DNA of 64,000 nucleotides, taken from assembly GCA_030159075.1 (NCBI GenBank), contig BROG01000910.1, positions 62,001-126,000 on the forward strand, given 5' to 3'. The stretch comes from Atrina japonica (taxonomy: Eukaryota; Mollusca; Bivalvia; Pterioida; Pinnidae). Below are positions 1-11,852 of this stretch, one piece after another (position 1 is the stretch's first letter; every line of letters starts with the position of its first letter). Made by a program: the position numbers and the translations under genes. The notes beneath the pieces were generated by a model. That model searched no databases. It saw only the letters and a program-made list of their open reading frames with translations, and was not told the origin of the DNA.

Positions 1-465
1 ATCGGAAAACTCATCTCGGAGTTATAGCCCTTTTTTGTAATATTTTCAAAATTTTGGCATTTTTAATTTTTTATTTCAAAAAATGTAGCAGATAGAGGTC
101 AAGTGTAATTGCAAAAATGTTCAACATATCAAGATCTACCCACCCTGAAAATTTGAAGACAATCCAAAAACCTGTGTAGGAGTTATTGCCCTTTTTTCAC
201 AGAATTTTTTCAATTTTTATGTTTTTCGTCTTCTGACTCCAAAACTATGAAAGATAGAGGTCGAATGTAATCGATAAAATGTTTGCCATGATGTGGCGAC
301 TTCAAACCGGTGTTGAAAATTGTTTGTTGACCGCCATTTTCAAAATGGCCGACAAAAAAGGCGGGAAAATTCAACATTGTTTGATTTCAATGAAATTTGG
401 TTTCCAAATAGATATTGATGTTGCGACTTCAAAACCGTTGTTGAAAATTGTTCCTTGACCGCCAT

Positions 466-1142
466 TTTTAGCTCACCTGGCTTTTGGAATCACTTTGCGT
501 CAACAAACATGGCCGCTATGGCGAGGCTTAGTTTAAAATTGGATCCTATAGGAAAATCATCTTCTCTGAAACCACTGACACAAATTTAACCAAACTTTAC
601 AGGAATGATGTATGTTAGGTCCTTTACAAAGACTGCTCATTTTGTTCTGATCCGTAAAAAATCATGGCCACTAGAACGGGGCTTAGTTTAACATTATATA
701 GCCAAAAGAAGACTGCTGTGCTGCACACACTGCAAAGTTTTCGCAGAACCTTATTCATTCATTCATGAATCCGGTTCCTGACTTGGAAGAAGAACATTGG
801 ATCCTGTGGGAAATTACATTTTCATCTTCTCCTCTGAAAACGCTGAAGCAAATATAACCCAAACTTTAGAAGAATGATGTATTGAAGGTCCTTTACAAAG
901 ATTGCTCATTTTCGTTCCGATTTGTCAAAAAACCATGGCCGCCAGGGCTGGGCTTAGTTTATCATTGGACCCTATGGGAAAAATCACATTTTCATTTTCT
1001 CCTCTGAAACCACTGAAGCAAATTCAACCAAACTTTACAGGATTTATGTATGGAAGGTCCTTTACAAAAATTGCTCGGTCCGTCTGATCTTCTCAAGCAA
1101 ATAACCAGGTGAGCGATACAGGCTCTTGAGAGCCTCTTGTTT
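466..1142 (-). mobile_element. Helitron/HINE-like element with internal repeats
   Basis: Read on the minus strand it starts AACAAGAGGCTCTCAAGAGCC (a hairpin) and ends CCAGGTGAGCTAAAAA. Inside are three diverged copies of a unit containing 'accctatgggaaaa' and 'aggtcctttacaaagattgctcatttt' (about 540-680, 799-960 and 962-1090). The same termini occur at 13793-14419 and 14808-15192. No coding capacity; non-autonomous. Helitron affinity is an inference from the CTAA end, hairpins and internal tandem repeats. Confidence 0.6.
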
Positions 1143-1299
1143 ACTTTGTTCATGACTGATTTTGTGGCACATTTTTCTCCGTAACTACTGAAGCTAGAGC
1201 AAATCTGTTAAAATTTTCTGAAAGGTCAAAGGCCGTAATTGTGAAAGAATTTGATCTGAGCGTCCCATGAAAATGCTGGTTAGGGACTGAAAAGGGCTC

Positions 1300-2790
1300 T
1301 CATTTTGTCTGCTCAAAATCAGACAAAAGTCGAAATATCTCAGAAACTAAGAATTTTTGTATAAACATATACATGAGAAAGTTGTTTAGTTTGATGACCT
1401 GCATAATTTGAAAAAGGGTCAGCGTCACGTGATTGAATGTCAAGGTCACAGAGAAATTAGAAATTGTAAAATCGCAATATGTCAGATTTTAGTATAGACA
1501 TGCATGTGTAATTTGTAGAAAATGTTCTAATAAATAATCATGTGATGTTTCAAGGTCATCAGGTCAAAGGTCAAGGTCACAGCTTAGTTTGAATGTTAAT
1601 TCAATATTTCAACTTAAAATGGCTAAAAACTTATAGATTTTCTATATATAAGTTATTGTGGGGGAATGAGCTGGAAAACATGTGTGAAGTTCCAAGGTCA
1701 TCGGATCAAAGGTCAAAGTCAAAGCTTAGTTCAATATTTCAACTCAAAATAGCTAAAAAACTAAAGAGATTTTATATAAAGGTCGGTGTAGAAGATTTGA
1801 TGGCAATATGCTGGCAAATATGTGTGTAACATTTCAGGTCGTCGGATCCAATGTCAAGGTCAGAGCTCAATTTGAAAAATTCAACTAAAATAGTTAAAAA
1901 TCTATAGAATTATATATATATGTCAGTGTAGAAGATTTGTAGAGAATGTGTTGTAGAATATTTTTGTGAAATTCCAAGGTCATCGGATTAGATGTCAAGG
2001 TCACAGCTTAGTTTGAATGTTAATTCAATATTTGTATTTAAAATAGCTTAAAGATATACACCTTTTATATATAGGTTAGTGCGGATGATTTGTAGGCAAT
2101 ATGGTAAGGAATATTAATGTGGTCATCAGATTAAAGGTCAAGGTCACAGCTCAATATGAAAAATTCAACTAAAAATAACTCAAAACCTAGAATGTTTATG
2201 TAAAGTTTATCGTAGAAAATTTGTAGGGAATGAGCTAAAGAAAATTTCTTTGAAGTTTCAAGGCAATCTGATCAAATCAAAGGTCAAGGTTACAGCTTAA
2301 TTTGAATGCTAATTCAATATTTCAACCCAAAATAGCTAAATAAACTATAGAACTTTTATATATAGGTAAGTGTAGATTTGTAGGTAATGTGCTTTCAAAT
2401 ATTTTTGTGAAATTTGAAGGTCATCGGATTAAAGGTCAATGACACATCGTCATTTGAATATGTCACCTTTAAATAGCTCACAAATTGCAGACTTTTCATA
2501 TATATATGTTATTGTTAAATATTTATAGGGAATATCCTGAATAATATTTGTACGATGTTTCAAAGTCATTGGATCAAATGTCAAAGTCTCAGCTCAATTT
2601 GAAAAATTTAATTCAAAATAGGTCAAAAGCTATTATAAATAGGTTATTATGGAAGATTTGTATGGAAAGGGTTGAAAAATATATGTGCAAAGTTTCTAGG
2701 TCATAGGATCAAAGGTCAAGGTCACTAATCAATTAGAAAAGTTCAACTCAAAATAGCTGAAAATCAGAAGCTGTATCAAAGTTTTTGATC
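1300..2790. repeat. Diverged tandem array, about 145-bp period
   Basis: About nine diverged units, each with 'aaggtcatcggatcaaaggtcaaggtcacagcttagttt', 'caatatttcaacttaaaatagct' and 'gtagaagatttgtaggga' blocks in the same order. The 'aaggtcacagct' block recurs near 1573, 1705, 1856, 1998, 2141, 2287, 2430, 2582 and 2721. A 40-bp sequence (cgattttgtggcacattttt and following) flanks the array at about 1150 and 2988. The short open frames in it are not genes. Confidence 0.8.
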
Positions 2791-3304
2791 AAGCTTTGGT
2801 CGGATGACCCCTTTTTGCCTCAGCAAAAATCCAAGCTCTAGTTGTTTTTCTTTTTTTTTTCTTTCTTTTGTGGAAACAGCTAAATCGAATATGAGGCACC
2901 AAAAGATCTGGACACTCTTTTCTTCATATTTTAAAATTTCTTCTACTTATCGCCCTTTTTATTATTATTATTATTATTTTTTTTGGCATGACCGATTTTG
3001 TGGCACATTTTTCTTCGTAACTACTCAAAACCTTTCTTAAAAGTCCCCACTTTTGTCCACATTACTTTACGTATTTACGAAACTATTTAAACTGAAATCG
3101 GAGGTGACGAAATTTACATCTGTTTCTGAAGAATGGTCAGCTATATTGCAAACGTAAATATCATTGTTAGAAAAATGTAAAGTTGAACTCTGAATGTAGA
3201 TTAGATTTCAAACATGAGTTTATATACCGACATAGAGCAGTGTAATGCATAATATCATACCACCTCGCATTTTTTTTAAGAGACCACCTGGTGGTCTCTT
3301 AAGT

Positions 3305-3332
3305 ATTATATATATATATATATAAATATATA

Positions 3333-3401
<69 letters not shown>
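3305..3401. repeat. (AT)n microsatellite
   Basis: Almost pure alternating AT over about 95 bp with a few irregular steps, directly followed by a TIR-type element whose end reads TATAGTGAACCCGCTTTACA. Confidence 0.95.
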
Positions 3402-3405
<4 letters not shown>

Positions 3406-3585
3406 ACCCGCTTTACAACGACATTCATTATAACGGAATATTCGGTATCCGACAAGAATCGCTTGGGAACAAATGTACATGTACATAAAAAGTACTCATT
3501 ACAACGGAATATTCAGTGTCCGACTCCGACATTAGATTCCGGGAACAAATGTACAAAACTCAATGTAAATACAACGGCATCACAG
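3402..3585 (+). mobile_element. Fragment of a MITE with AGTGAACCCG terminus
   Basis: Two diverged direct copies of 'cattataacggaatattcggtatccga' and 'gggaacaaatgtaca' follow a terminus similar to the CAGTGRAACCTG ends found elsewhere in the window. No right terminus found. Confidence 0.45.
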
Positions 3586-3879
3586 CATAGTAGAACCACC
3601 TGCTGATCCGGCTATTGTTTTCAGTATTAATTTTCTTCACGGTTGAGATCACAGGTAAAAATAATTATGTCAATAAAACAATTAAATTGTTCTCTAATCT
3701 GTACTGATAGGTGATGGTCTAGGTGTCAACGATTGGCGCTTGAATCACCCTTACCTGTACAGTAGGCAGTAGGCCTAATGTTTATAAACCATCAGTAGGT
3801 TTCGTTAGAACTGAACCGACAGGAAGAGAAATACAAGCTGTGTACAAAATAAATAAAAAGATAAATAAATAAATAAAAA

Positions 3880-4120
3880 ATAAAAATCTTTCAATCATAT
3901 GGAGACGTCACCAAATGCCGGTGAAAGGCTTCAAATTTTGGCCTATGCTTGGCACTTACGACCACTAAGAAGTGAGGGTTCTTTAACGTGCTGACCCCTA
4001 CTGCGACACTGGACCTCTAGTTTTACTGTCTCATCCGAAGGACAAGGAACCAACCTGCCGCCGGCTGGAATCGAACTCACGACATCATGATCAAGAGTCG
4101 AGTGTGCTACCGAATGCGCT
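3880..4120 (-). mobile_element. tRNA-derived SINE, family A
   Basis: In reverse it has the family A order: tRNA-like head with a box-B-like GAGTTCGATTCCAG, 'ggttccttgtccttcggatgagacagtaaaa', 'cacttcttagtggtcgtaagtgcc', 'ccggcatttggtgacgtctccat'. The usual GACGTTAAAC tail is decayed to an A/T-rich run. Confidence 0.8.
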
Positions 4121-5379
4121 TTTGAGTCAGTAGTTTCCCTCTGTATATGGAATTTTCATGTGTTGAACACGCCCTGGCATATTGGATCATTTGTGAGACT
4201 TAAACGCCATATACAGGTGTTTGCGGGCATTACTTCTTAAATGTTGACACTTTTACGATGGGAAAGCCGAAATATCGTCGCGTTTATCGTTTATTCTGGT
4301 TGTTAATTTCCTGTCTGCCTATAGTAAATAAAATGCCAGGTTGGAGGCGTGTGTGCTTGATTATGTTGTGTAAAACGAACTTTAAAAGAATAATTCCCGA
4401 AAGGAAAATGTTAAAAAGAAACGGGAAGGAACGTTTTTTCGTTAGGAAGGGTGTGTGCTTGACTCCGTTGTGTCAAAAGAACTTTAAAAGAATAATTCCC
4501 AGGAAAAACGTAAAAAAAAAACCAAACGAAAAGGAAAGATTTATTTGAATTTTTGCCAATTATTACGATATTCAATACTAACATCATTGTATAAAAATAA
4601 CCGTTAAAAAACGAAGAAAAAAGATTTATTTAAGTTTTATTTCGATATTCAATTCTGACATCATTGTATGATAAATGCATTTGATCGTTGTCTTTTGATA
4701 TCATTTACATATACAATTATTGCCCTTGTTTTGGGTTGACATATTTGTCCACCCGAGAGGTGTTATGTCACCCGAGGGCTGTTGTTTCTCTCCATTCCAG
4801 TCTGCATCGAGTGAAATGGACATTGTATGTGCTAGAGGTTACACCCGATTACCGCATGACCTACAAGAAAAAAAAAAGGAACCGTACTCGCATCCATTTC
4901 TGCGCAAGAGAGGTTGACATAAATTGTCATTGAGGGTGACATAAATGTTTCAGGGTGACATGAAGAAATGTTTTAGATCACGTGATACGATTTTGACTAA
5001 TCATAAGTAAAGATACATATTAGATGTATAATAATAGCAAGTGTTTCGTTTTATTTTGTAGTAGCACGACAGCGATGGAGATGGTAGGCCTAATGGTTAA
5101 GGCATCCTGACAGTCCACGTGGGAGCCATGTAATGATATCTGAAATCAATCTTAAATAAACTGAATAATAATGCAACTGGTATTTACTTTAATTTTCAAG
5201 ACAGTATAGAGGTTATACAAATTTGTTTGATTATCAGCCGGATCCCACAGTAATGATGCAATTTCTTTATTACCTGTATACGATTTTACCTGTTCCAAAT
5301 GTAATGGATAGTTTTCTATGGGCAGTATTTTGTTTGAGTTATTCCCCGATAGCGGCGGTATTTTGGGTAAACTTGCTGT

Positions 5380-5426
5380 TTATATATATATATATGTATG
5401 TGTATATATATATATATATATATGTG
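5380..5426. repeat. (AT)n/(GT)n microsatellite
   Basis: Short mixed AT and GT dinucleotide run. The open frame through it is a low-complexity artefact. Confidence 0.9.
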
Positions 5427-5825
5427 TGTGTTTAAAGTACAAATATCACTACAACATTATCATTTACTACTGACCTTGGATCAGAAAAATGATACTATCT
5501 GCTTTAAAAAAGGCATACGTAAAGCACAAATACAGATATGACAAGTTACATACAACCTCACCATGCCTCATAAGTATATGGCATAACATTGTAATGGTTT
5601 ATGTGATTAAATTCCAAGACTACTTCCAATATCCATATAAGACGATTTACCACGCGTAATGACGATCTTACTTACAGTATGTTCCTTGAAGGTTCCTGTA
5701 TAACAACTACATTAGTACACGACAATGTTCTGTCCTGTCATACAGACAACTGCAAAATCCGGTATTTTCCATGAACTGTAAACAAACAGAACAGTATAGG
5801 GATTCCATCTTCGTAAAACCACTGT

Positions 5826-6045
5826 CCGGAATTGCTATGCTCTTTCCTACCCGTGGTTTCATGTGCCCAAAATCACTCGTGCATATTTTTTGTCATTCTT
5901 GAAGCCTCGGCAAATGCGAGAAAACGGTGCTCGCATTCGTCGACCAATCAGATCGAGGCTTTTAAAAAATTTCAGAATTGTATTAGATCAACGGACATGG
6001 CGATAAAAAAACTTCCGTCGCCGATCACAACTACTGCATCTATAT
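5826..6045 (+). mobile_element. Left half of the long-TIR MITE found complete at 46957
   Basis: It matches 46976-47165: 'gaattgctatgctctttcctacccgtggtttcatg', 'gtgcatattttttgtcattc', 'ccaatcagatcgaggc', 'ttcagaattgtattagatcaa'. The right half is missing. Confidence 0.7.
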
Positions 6046-6791
6046 CGTGAGAAGTTGCGCATTAATAACCGACTCACTAACTGTGACAACGATAATAGGG
6101 TAGTAATTACAGAGAAGCTTACCCTCGGGAAATATAACTTGCCTTGGGTAAACAAATCCTCATGTCTACTTACAACAAGGGCAATGAATGCATGATATTG
6201 GGGATGAAAATACAGATAATTATCTAGATACCATAGAAAATGTAAATATGTTGTCAAATGAAGATCAGTAAATTTGTGAAGGAAATTTATCATTTGGTGA
6301 ATGCAAGTCCTCTATATTTAAAATGAAACAAAATAGAAGTCATAATTAAAACTCATGTAGTAGATTCACTGAATAATGATTATAACTTTGGTATTATGTT
6401 TATAATATTTATAATAAGAGACAATTAAGTGATACACGAACACACGCACTAGTACCAGAGTCACTAAAACATTGGAGACCGGTATCCTATTGAATATCGA
6501 CTTTACATAGCAGCTTATGCATAGTCGTGTAGACTTGAAAAAGTAATGTCAAAAATTATCATTACTGATCAAAATGGGTATATTAAAAACAAATCTGTAG
6601 GATACAATAAAAAAATAGTAGCATTAGTATTTAAAAAATTCAAATTAATAACTGATATATTTTTAAGTTATAATTATTTTGCTTTGAATTCGCAAAATTT
6701 TCAAGCTTTAATTTCTGCTGAAAAGTTTAGAATAACGTGACTATATTATTTATGGTCGACACTATGTTCAAAATAAAGTAATTCATGTTTC

Positions 6792-7000
6792 TTTGTTTAT
6801 TGTTGTTTAACGTCCCACTCAAGAATCTTTCACTCATATGGAGACGTCACCAAATGCTGGTGAAGGGCTTCAAATATAGACCTTTGCTCAGCACTTACGG
6901 TTTTTACTGTCTCATCAGAAGGACAGGAAACCAACCTGCCGTCGGCTGGACTGGATCTCACAATCAAAAGAGTCGAGCGCGCTACCGCCTAGGTCGGCTC
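6792..7000 (-). mobile_element. tRNA-derived SINE, family A
   Basis: Reverse orientation, with intact tail (GACGTTAAACAACAATAAAC in reverse) and a head with box-B-like and box-A-like blocks. An internal deletion removes the 'cactgctcaatggcc' part. It is directly followed by a truncated family B SINE in the opposite orientation. Confidence 0.85.
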
Positions 7001-7035
7001 CACGTGGTTAAAGTTTAACTTGATAAGAAGTCTCT

Positions 7036-7206
7036 AACAAGTGCAGAATCCGCTGGGACCTAAGCTGATTTTGTGAGAAAGTTTATCAGCTTCCATGGGG
7101 AATCCAGTGGTCTATAAACACACGATGTAACCGGGTTCTCTCTTAAATCATTAAAAGTTGGCCACTAATGGATAAATGAAAAGAATTGTGGCTGTATAAA
7201 CACCAT
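7036..7206 (+). mobile_element. tRNA-derived SINE, family B, head-truncated
   Basis: It keeps the body block 'gctgattttgtgagaaagttt', 'ggtggtct...cattgtaaccgggttctct' and 'ttggccact', as in the copies at 18621 and 23836. The tRNA-like head is missing. Confidence 0.65.
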
Positions 7207-7279
7207 TTATGCAAAGAAAACGTCAGTAGAGATTATGGCTTTTAGTGGCTAACAATCTATTTATTATTTTTTTCACAGA

Positions 7280-8285
7280 TTTCTGTTTAAATATTTGGTT
7301 TTTACTCCCCAAAACACCACGTTTGACACATGATGGGCCAATACTTCTCATTGTAGATACCGGTCGTACAATCATTACTCATTTCAAAAAGTGGCAATAA
7401 ATGAAGGACTAATTGAGCTTTTCCAGTTTTCAGGGATTTTTCTATTTTTTTTTTTATGGTTTTACATAGAAACTCTTAAATGTTATAAAGGCTAGCGCGC
7501 TAACATGGCTCATTCTGTAGCATTTTTATAACTTTTCAGATAAGCTTTCAAGATCACCTTTGATAAAAACTGAGGTTTTTGGTTGCCTAAAGTCTAGTCA
7601 TACCTTAACCCCTATGGCTGCTTGTCTCATTTTTTACGAATTTTGATAAGCTTTCAGAAATTATTTTACTTTAGGCCACTAAATACCCCTCTTTAAAAAT
7701 TGGTGTTTTACCCCAAAACATCAAATTTGATACACAGTGGTTATTTAATGGGTCAATACTTATCATTTTAGATATTTCTCATACAACCATTACTTTCATT
7801 GCAAACAGAGTTCATCACTGAAGGATTGATATGATCAGTTTTCTAGAATTAAGCAAGTTTTGTTAATTTTCATGGTTTTAAACTCAAAACACCAACTTTG
7901 ATAAAACATATTATAGTGTTTTTTGTCCATACCTATCATTTAATCTATCTTCTATACAATTATTACTTTAGTTGCAAAAAAAAACTTAAATGAAAGATTG
8001 TTTATTTCCAATTTTCAGCGGTTTCTGTTAATTTTCTATGCTTTCTACTTCAAAATTCTTAAGCCAGAGTGCTAACAAAAAGCTCAATTATGCAGCATTT
8101 TGATAAGCTTTCCAATAAACATACCCACCAAAAAACACCTTGTCAAAAACATGGGTTGTAAATGGCATAGTCAAATGCTTTTTTCACAGATTTCTGTTTA
8201 AAAAATTATTTTTTATCCGAAAAACACCAAATTTTATACATAATGGCTGTTAAATGGGTCAATATTTGTCATATAAGACCACGGA
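7280..8285. repeat. Old diverged repeats of a 150-400 bp unit
   Basis: Blocks 'aaaacaccacgtttgacacatgatgg', 'gggtcaatacttatcattttagat' and 'tttcacagatttctgttta' recur in order at about 7308, 7715, 7884 and 8221, with heavy divergence. No frame is open. Probably remnants of an old tandem or transposable element. Confidence 0.55.
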
Positions 8286-8390
8286 CATCACAAAGTCTCG
8301 GTGACACCATACTAGTATAATAATGTAATGCCAGTGTAAGCATCGTGACCCTTGTGTCTCTTCATAAACTGTTTAACTTGAATAATTACA

Positions 8391-8491
8391 GCATAGGCCA
8401 AAATTTGAAGCCCTTCACCGGCATTTGGTGACGTCTCCATATGAGTGAAAGATTTTTGAGTGGGACGTTAAATAACAATAAACAAACAAAC
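8391..8491 (+). mobile_element. tRNA-derived SINE, family A, 3' part only
   Basis: It starts inside the body ('gcataggccaaaatttgaag') and runs through 'gtgacgtctccatatgagtg' to GTGGGACGTTAAATAACAAT and AAACAAACAAAC. 5' truncation is typical of retroposed elements. Confidence 0.85.
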
Positions 8492-8493
8492 GA

Positions 8494-8694
8494 ATGGTGT
8501 TTTACACCATGCTCAACAATTTTTTCAGCGGCCATTTTTTAATGGTACCCCGAAAGAGATCATCGGACTTCTGCAAGAAAATCAGCTTGGGTTCTGTAAT
8601 ACAGCGGGGCATGAACTTAACCTGCACTGACAGGAAGTGAGAAACGCCATGCTTCGAAAGCGTGATGCTCTAACCTATTGGCCATGAAGGCCCT
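8494..8694 (-). mobile_element. tRNA-derived SINE, family B
   Basis: In reverse: a Leu/Ser-type head ('ggccttcatggccaataggttagagcat'), then 'ccaagctgattttcttgc' and an end like 'ttgagcatggtgtaaaacacc'. It abuts the family A fragment that ends at 8491. Confidence 0.75.
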
Positions 8695-8881
8695 GCAAAC
8701 ATGATGAAGGCATTGATTATGAAATTGCACAAACACACATTCCATGGCAATGACGTCAACGCAAGAAATCTTTTATTTTTTTTCTTTAATGCTTCAAAGG
8801 CAACACAGTCACAACAAAACAAAGCACCTTGGAATCTTCAATCAAAGACTCCAACAGACTAACAACAGTTGCACATTTATC

Positions 8882-9628
8882 TGAACTCTTTCATCCCTGT
8901 AGCCACATTTAGAATCACCCATTTTCAAAGAATGGTACGGTCAGAAAACTGGAGTGTGGGATATAGAAACTATATTCTATGATAATTTCACATACATTAC
9001 GTCGTTACCGAGATCCCTCAACAGACCCAACTCTGTCATGTGACTTTCATCACCACGTGACCTAAATCTAGGCATATTTTGGACAACATGGCGGATACAT
9101 ACAGTAGTTCTCATTATCAGCTAATAAACAATAAAGTTCAGATTAATACTAAAGTTCCCTCAATTAAAATTTCAATTTTCAATCTACAATTTCCTACAAA
9201 ATATTGGTGACAATCAATATCATGAGGCAGAAACTCATGATAGAGACTTTGATGGTGTATCATCAGACTCAAGTCGTATGTTCATCATCGGGAAATGGTT
9301 TTAAATGAAAGGTGATCCTTCCATGGATCTTTATCAGACTTATTTTTTTCCTTTCTGGAATCCAATTCATAACATTACATAACGCATCAGTACTTTTTAA
9401 AATTTGTTATGATACATCCAGATGCCTGTGTTTTCTTCACATTTCCCGCGACATAAGTGCCTAGCGTTTGTTAACAGTCACATGATCATCGCAATGTATT
9501 TTCTGAACCGTTCAATCTCGGAAATGCCGTATATAAACTTGGTCATTCCAAAATTATGACAGTAGGCCATGATGCCATTCATTGTTTTTGGGTCAGTCTA
9601 AATGTGATCACAGGAGGTTGTTGAGTTA
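8882..9628. mobile_element. Possible interrupted copy of the ACTCATCAACCCCTG palindromic element
   Basis: The left part (8882-8960, 'aactctttcatccctgtagccacattta') matches the left half and the right part (9547-9628, 'gggtcagtctaaatgtgatcaca' ... 'ggttgttgagttaa') the right half of the longer element at 11954-12112. About 580 bp between them have no match in the window. This stretch shows no gene. Confidence 0.45.
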
Positions 9629-9858
9629 ATTATACACATTGTTATAAGTACACTCAGAACAATTATGATGACAAAAAATTGATAACTTGACTTTATGTAG
9701 TGTAGGGAAATATTCTTGAGAGAAATTTTGCCAGATGCAATGATTGATCGTGCATATATCCTGTAACAACTTGAATACAACACTTCAAAAATAATAAGTC
9801 AAGTGATTCGGGACATCGTTAAAAAGGACTAAATACTGACTAACCTTATTTCTGCATA

Positions 9859-10080
9859 CCTAAAAATTTTTGCTCTCGTTTAAATTTCACCATTCTAGTC
9901 CTTAGATAGAGAGGGCAAATTTAAAAGGAAAGCAAATTTTTCAAGCTGAATTATTTAAATGTGGACATATATGAGAACCATGAGAATATGAAATTTAGGG
10001 ATGAATTGAAAAAAAAAAAATGGGGAGAATGTGTTTTCTGTCGTAAAAGGGCGAAACTAGGAGCAAAAATGTTCAGGTGT
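9859..10080 (+). mobile_element. MITE-like element, AAATTTTCGCC family, diverged copy
   Basis: It shares, in order, 'tttttgctc.cgtttaaatttcaccatt', 'agagagggcaaattta', 'tttcaagct', 'ttttctgtcgtaaaagggcgaa' and 'tcaggtgt' with copies at 38543, 43116, 47640 and 51305. Confidence 0.65.
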
Positions 10081-10167
10081 CATTTATGAGAAATTCTACA
10101 TCAATAAAGAGAAAAAAATATTGATAAATCAAATAATGTTATTTCTATGAAATGCATTCAAAATGAA

Positions 10168-10899
10168 TACAGTAAAACTCTGACATAGCGAATTTCCTGT
10201 AAACATTGTATAAAAATATGCTACAAGCTTTATTCATTATACATTTATAGAAAATCTGTAACAAATTTCAAGGCATGTTTACTGAAGCACATGTAAATTA
10301 AAAAAAAAAACATTTTTAGGAAATATATTTTTTCATATAACTGTTCATTGTCACAATAATATAATTTGGTGAGAAATTTGGCATTTCATGTAGGTCGTAT
10401 GGTACAGGAGATCGATTGAAAATATATTTGAATTTAACTGTGAAAAAAAAATCGTTATTAAAGTTGATTTTACATTCTATTTTAAGTCACTCAGTCGGTA
10501 GACTCTGGATCGTGAATCGTGTCCCGCTTCCGACAGGTTGGTTTCCTGTCTTTCGGATATGAAACAGTAAAAACTGGATCCGGTGTCAAGTAAGTGTCGG
10601 CATGTTAAAGAACCCCTCACTACTCAATGGCGCGTAAGTGCCGAGCATCGCCAATTCCCTTCACCGGCATATGGTGAATATAAGTGAAATATTCTTGAGT
10701 GGGACGTTAAACAACAATAAACAAACAAACAAACAAACATTCTATTTTAAGTCAAAGAACAGAAATTGCTTCGTTATAAACATAAATTTGTTATAAGCGT
10801 TTTTCATTATTTGTACAGAATTCTAAGGAATATACCAGGGAGTTCATTTTGGCTGTAAAATCTCTATATCCATGTTTGCTATATAAGAGTTTTGCTGTA
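10168..10899. mobile_element. TA-flanked MITE with TACAGTAAAACTCT inverted termini
   Basis: Left end TACAGTAAAACTCTGACATAG, right end CTATATAAGAGTTTTGCTGTA: inverted repeats of about 14 bp with TA at both outer edges, as for Tc1/mariner-type MITEs. A family A SINE (10490-10736) is inserted in it, leaving about 465 bp of its own. No transposase frame. Confidence 0.75.
10490..10736 (+). mobile_element. tRNA-derived SINE, family A, with 18-bp target site duplication
   Basis: Flanked by an exact direct repeat ACATTCTATTTTAAGTCA at 10472-10489 and 10737-10754. It has a degenerate head (ACTCAGTCGGTAGACTC), the shared body, and the tail GTGGGACGTTAAACAACAAT with (AAAC)n. The long exact duplication shows LINE-type target-primed insertion and a fairly recent event. 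Confidence 0.93.
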
Positions 10900-11009
10900 G
10901 ATCCATTATGATATTTAGGGTTTTTTTTATTGTGTATTTGACTACCTGATGATGAATAAAGCAAACATAGTAGGGACATATTGTTTACATGGACAAAAAT
11001 GTGAGAATT

Positions 11010-11098
11010 TAACCCATTTACACCTGAACACACATTTGGACTGGTCTTAGTCATTGGCTTACAGAAAAGTCCAATGTTTTTCAGGGGTCGATAAGTTG
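11010..11098. mobile_element. 90-bp palindromic MITE-like element, copy 1
   Basis: Left arm 'aacccatttacacctgaac', core 'acatttggactggtct', right arm 'caggggtcgataagtt'. The arms are inverted repeats of each other. Confidence 0.75.
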
Positions 11099-11136
11099 AA
11101 TAAAATATGTAGTTCCAGAAAATGAAGTAAAATACT

Positions 11137-11138
<2 letters not shown>

Positions 11139-11168
<30 letters not shown>

Positions 11169-11450
11169 GTGGTCCAAACTGTATCACAATCGAATCTTTA
11201 AATATTGCAATGTCCTACACTTTGGCCCCACCCCACCCTACAGTGCATTTCATGTCAGTGAAGTGTAAGCAACCCTTAGAAAAACTTACAGACCAAGTTT
11301 GGTTTCTGTATCACAATCCGAACTTGAAATATTCCACTTTATATGTAAGCAGGACGGAATTACGGACAGACAAACAGATACACACACAAACAGACAGTTG
11401 ATCCAAACACTATATGCCCCCAGCAGACCTTTCATACCAGGGGCATAACA
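11139..11450 (-). mobile_element. Repeat family C (HINE-like, GCCCC hairpin), copy 1
   Basis: On the plus strand it runs from AACAAGATGTGTTTGTGAAA to a hairpin end reading GCCCCCAGCAGACC...GGGGCATAA. It is about 80% alike, by eye, to 43785-44070 and 60594-60877. The open frame at 11210 inside it is not a gene. It interrupts the exploded element at 10096-11945. Confidence 0.8.
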
Positions 11451-11739
11451 AGAATTTACCTATCAATACATGAAGTCATAGATAACTAACTATTTAATTG
11501 ATCATTGTTTATTTGTTTGCTTCCCATTTTTAAAATTTAATCATTGATTTATCATTAAAATTTAAAAAGATTTACCGTAGGTAAAAGATGTACTGGAAAA
11601 ATTTAAAATAGACACTGTATGGTTACTTACACACAATATGTATATAACTTTGTAGAAGGGCTCTGAACTGATGAGAGCTCTTTAAACCATCCTCATCACA
11701 ATCTGGATGATCACTGATAAGGTGATTTAACTTGCGGCG

Positions 11740-11852
11740 TGACTACTCAAAACCCTCGCCACACGCCGATAATCAGACACACAAACAGACAGACAGACAG
11801 ACGATCCAAACACTAGATGACCTCAGGTGAACCTTTCAGGCCGGGGGCATAA
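11740..11852 (-). mobile_element. Repeat family C, partial copy
   Basis: It keeps only the hairpin end: 'cagacagacagacgatccaaacacta' then 'aacctttcaggccgggggcataaa'. A (CAGA)n run is at its inner side. Confidence 0.65.

Larger units (their letters stand above)
4126..6791. other. Intergenic DNA without a recognised gene
   Basis: It holds a diverged direct repeat of about 100 bp (4345-4420 and 4445-4510, 'cgtgtgtgcttga' ... 'aactttaaaagaataattccc') that creates a false 96-residue frame, a 'ttgacatattgtcaccc' palindromic area at 4735-4960, the AT microsatellite at 5380, and a half copy of the long-TIR MITE at 5826-6045. Nothing else is recognisable. Confidence 0.5.

Noticed and set aside
4258..4548. 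96-residue frame with an internal duplicated peptide
   Set aside because: Due to a noncoding direct repeat of about 100 bp; no family resemblance and no splice context.
5060..5110. tRNA-like 'aggcctaatggttaaggcatc'
   Set aside because: Only a box-A-like stretch is present; no box B at the right distance and no repeat body shared with other SINEs.
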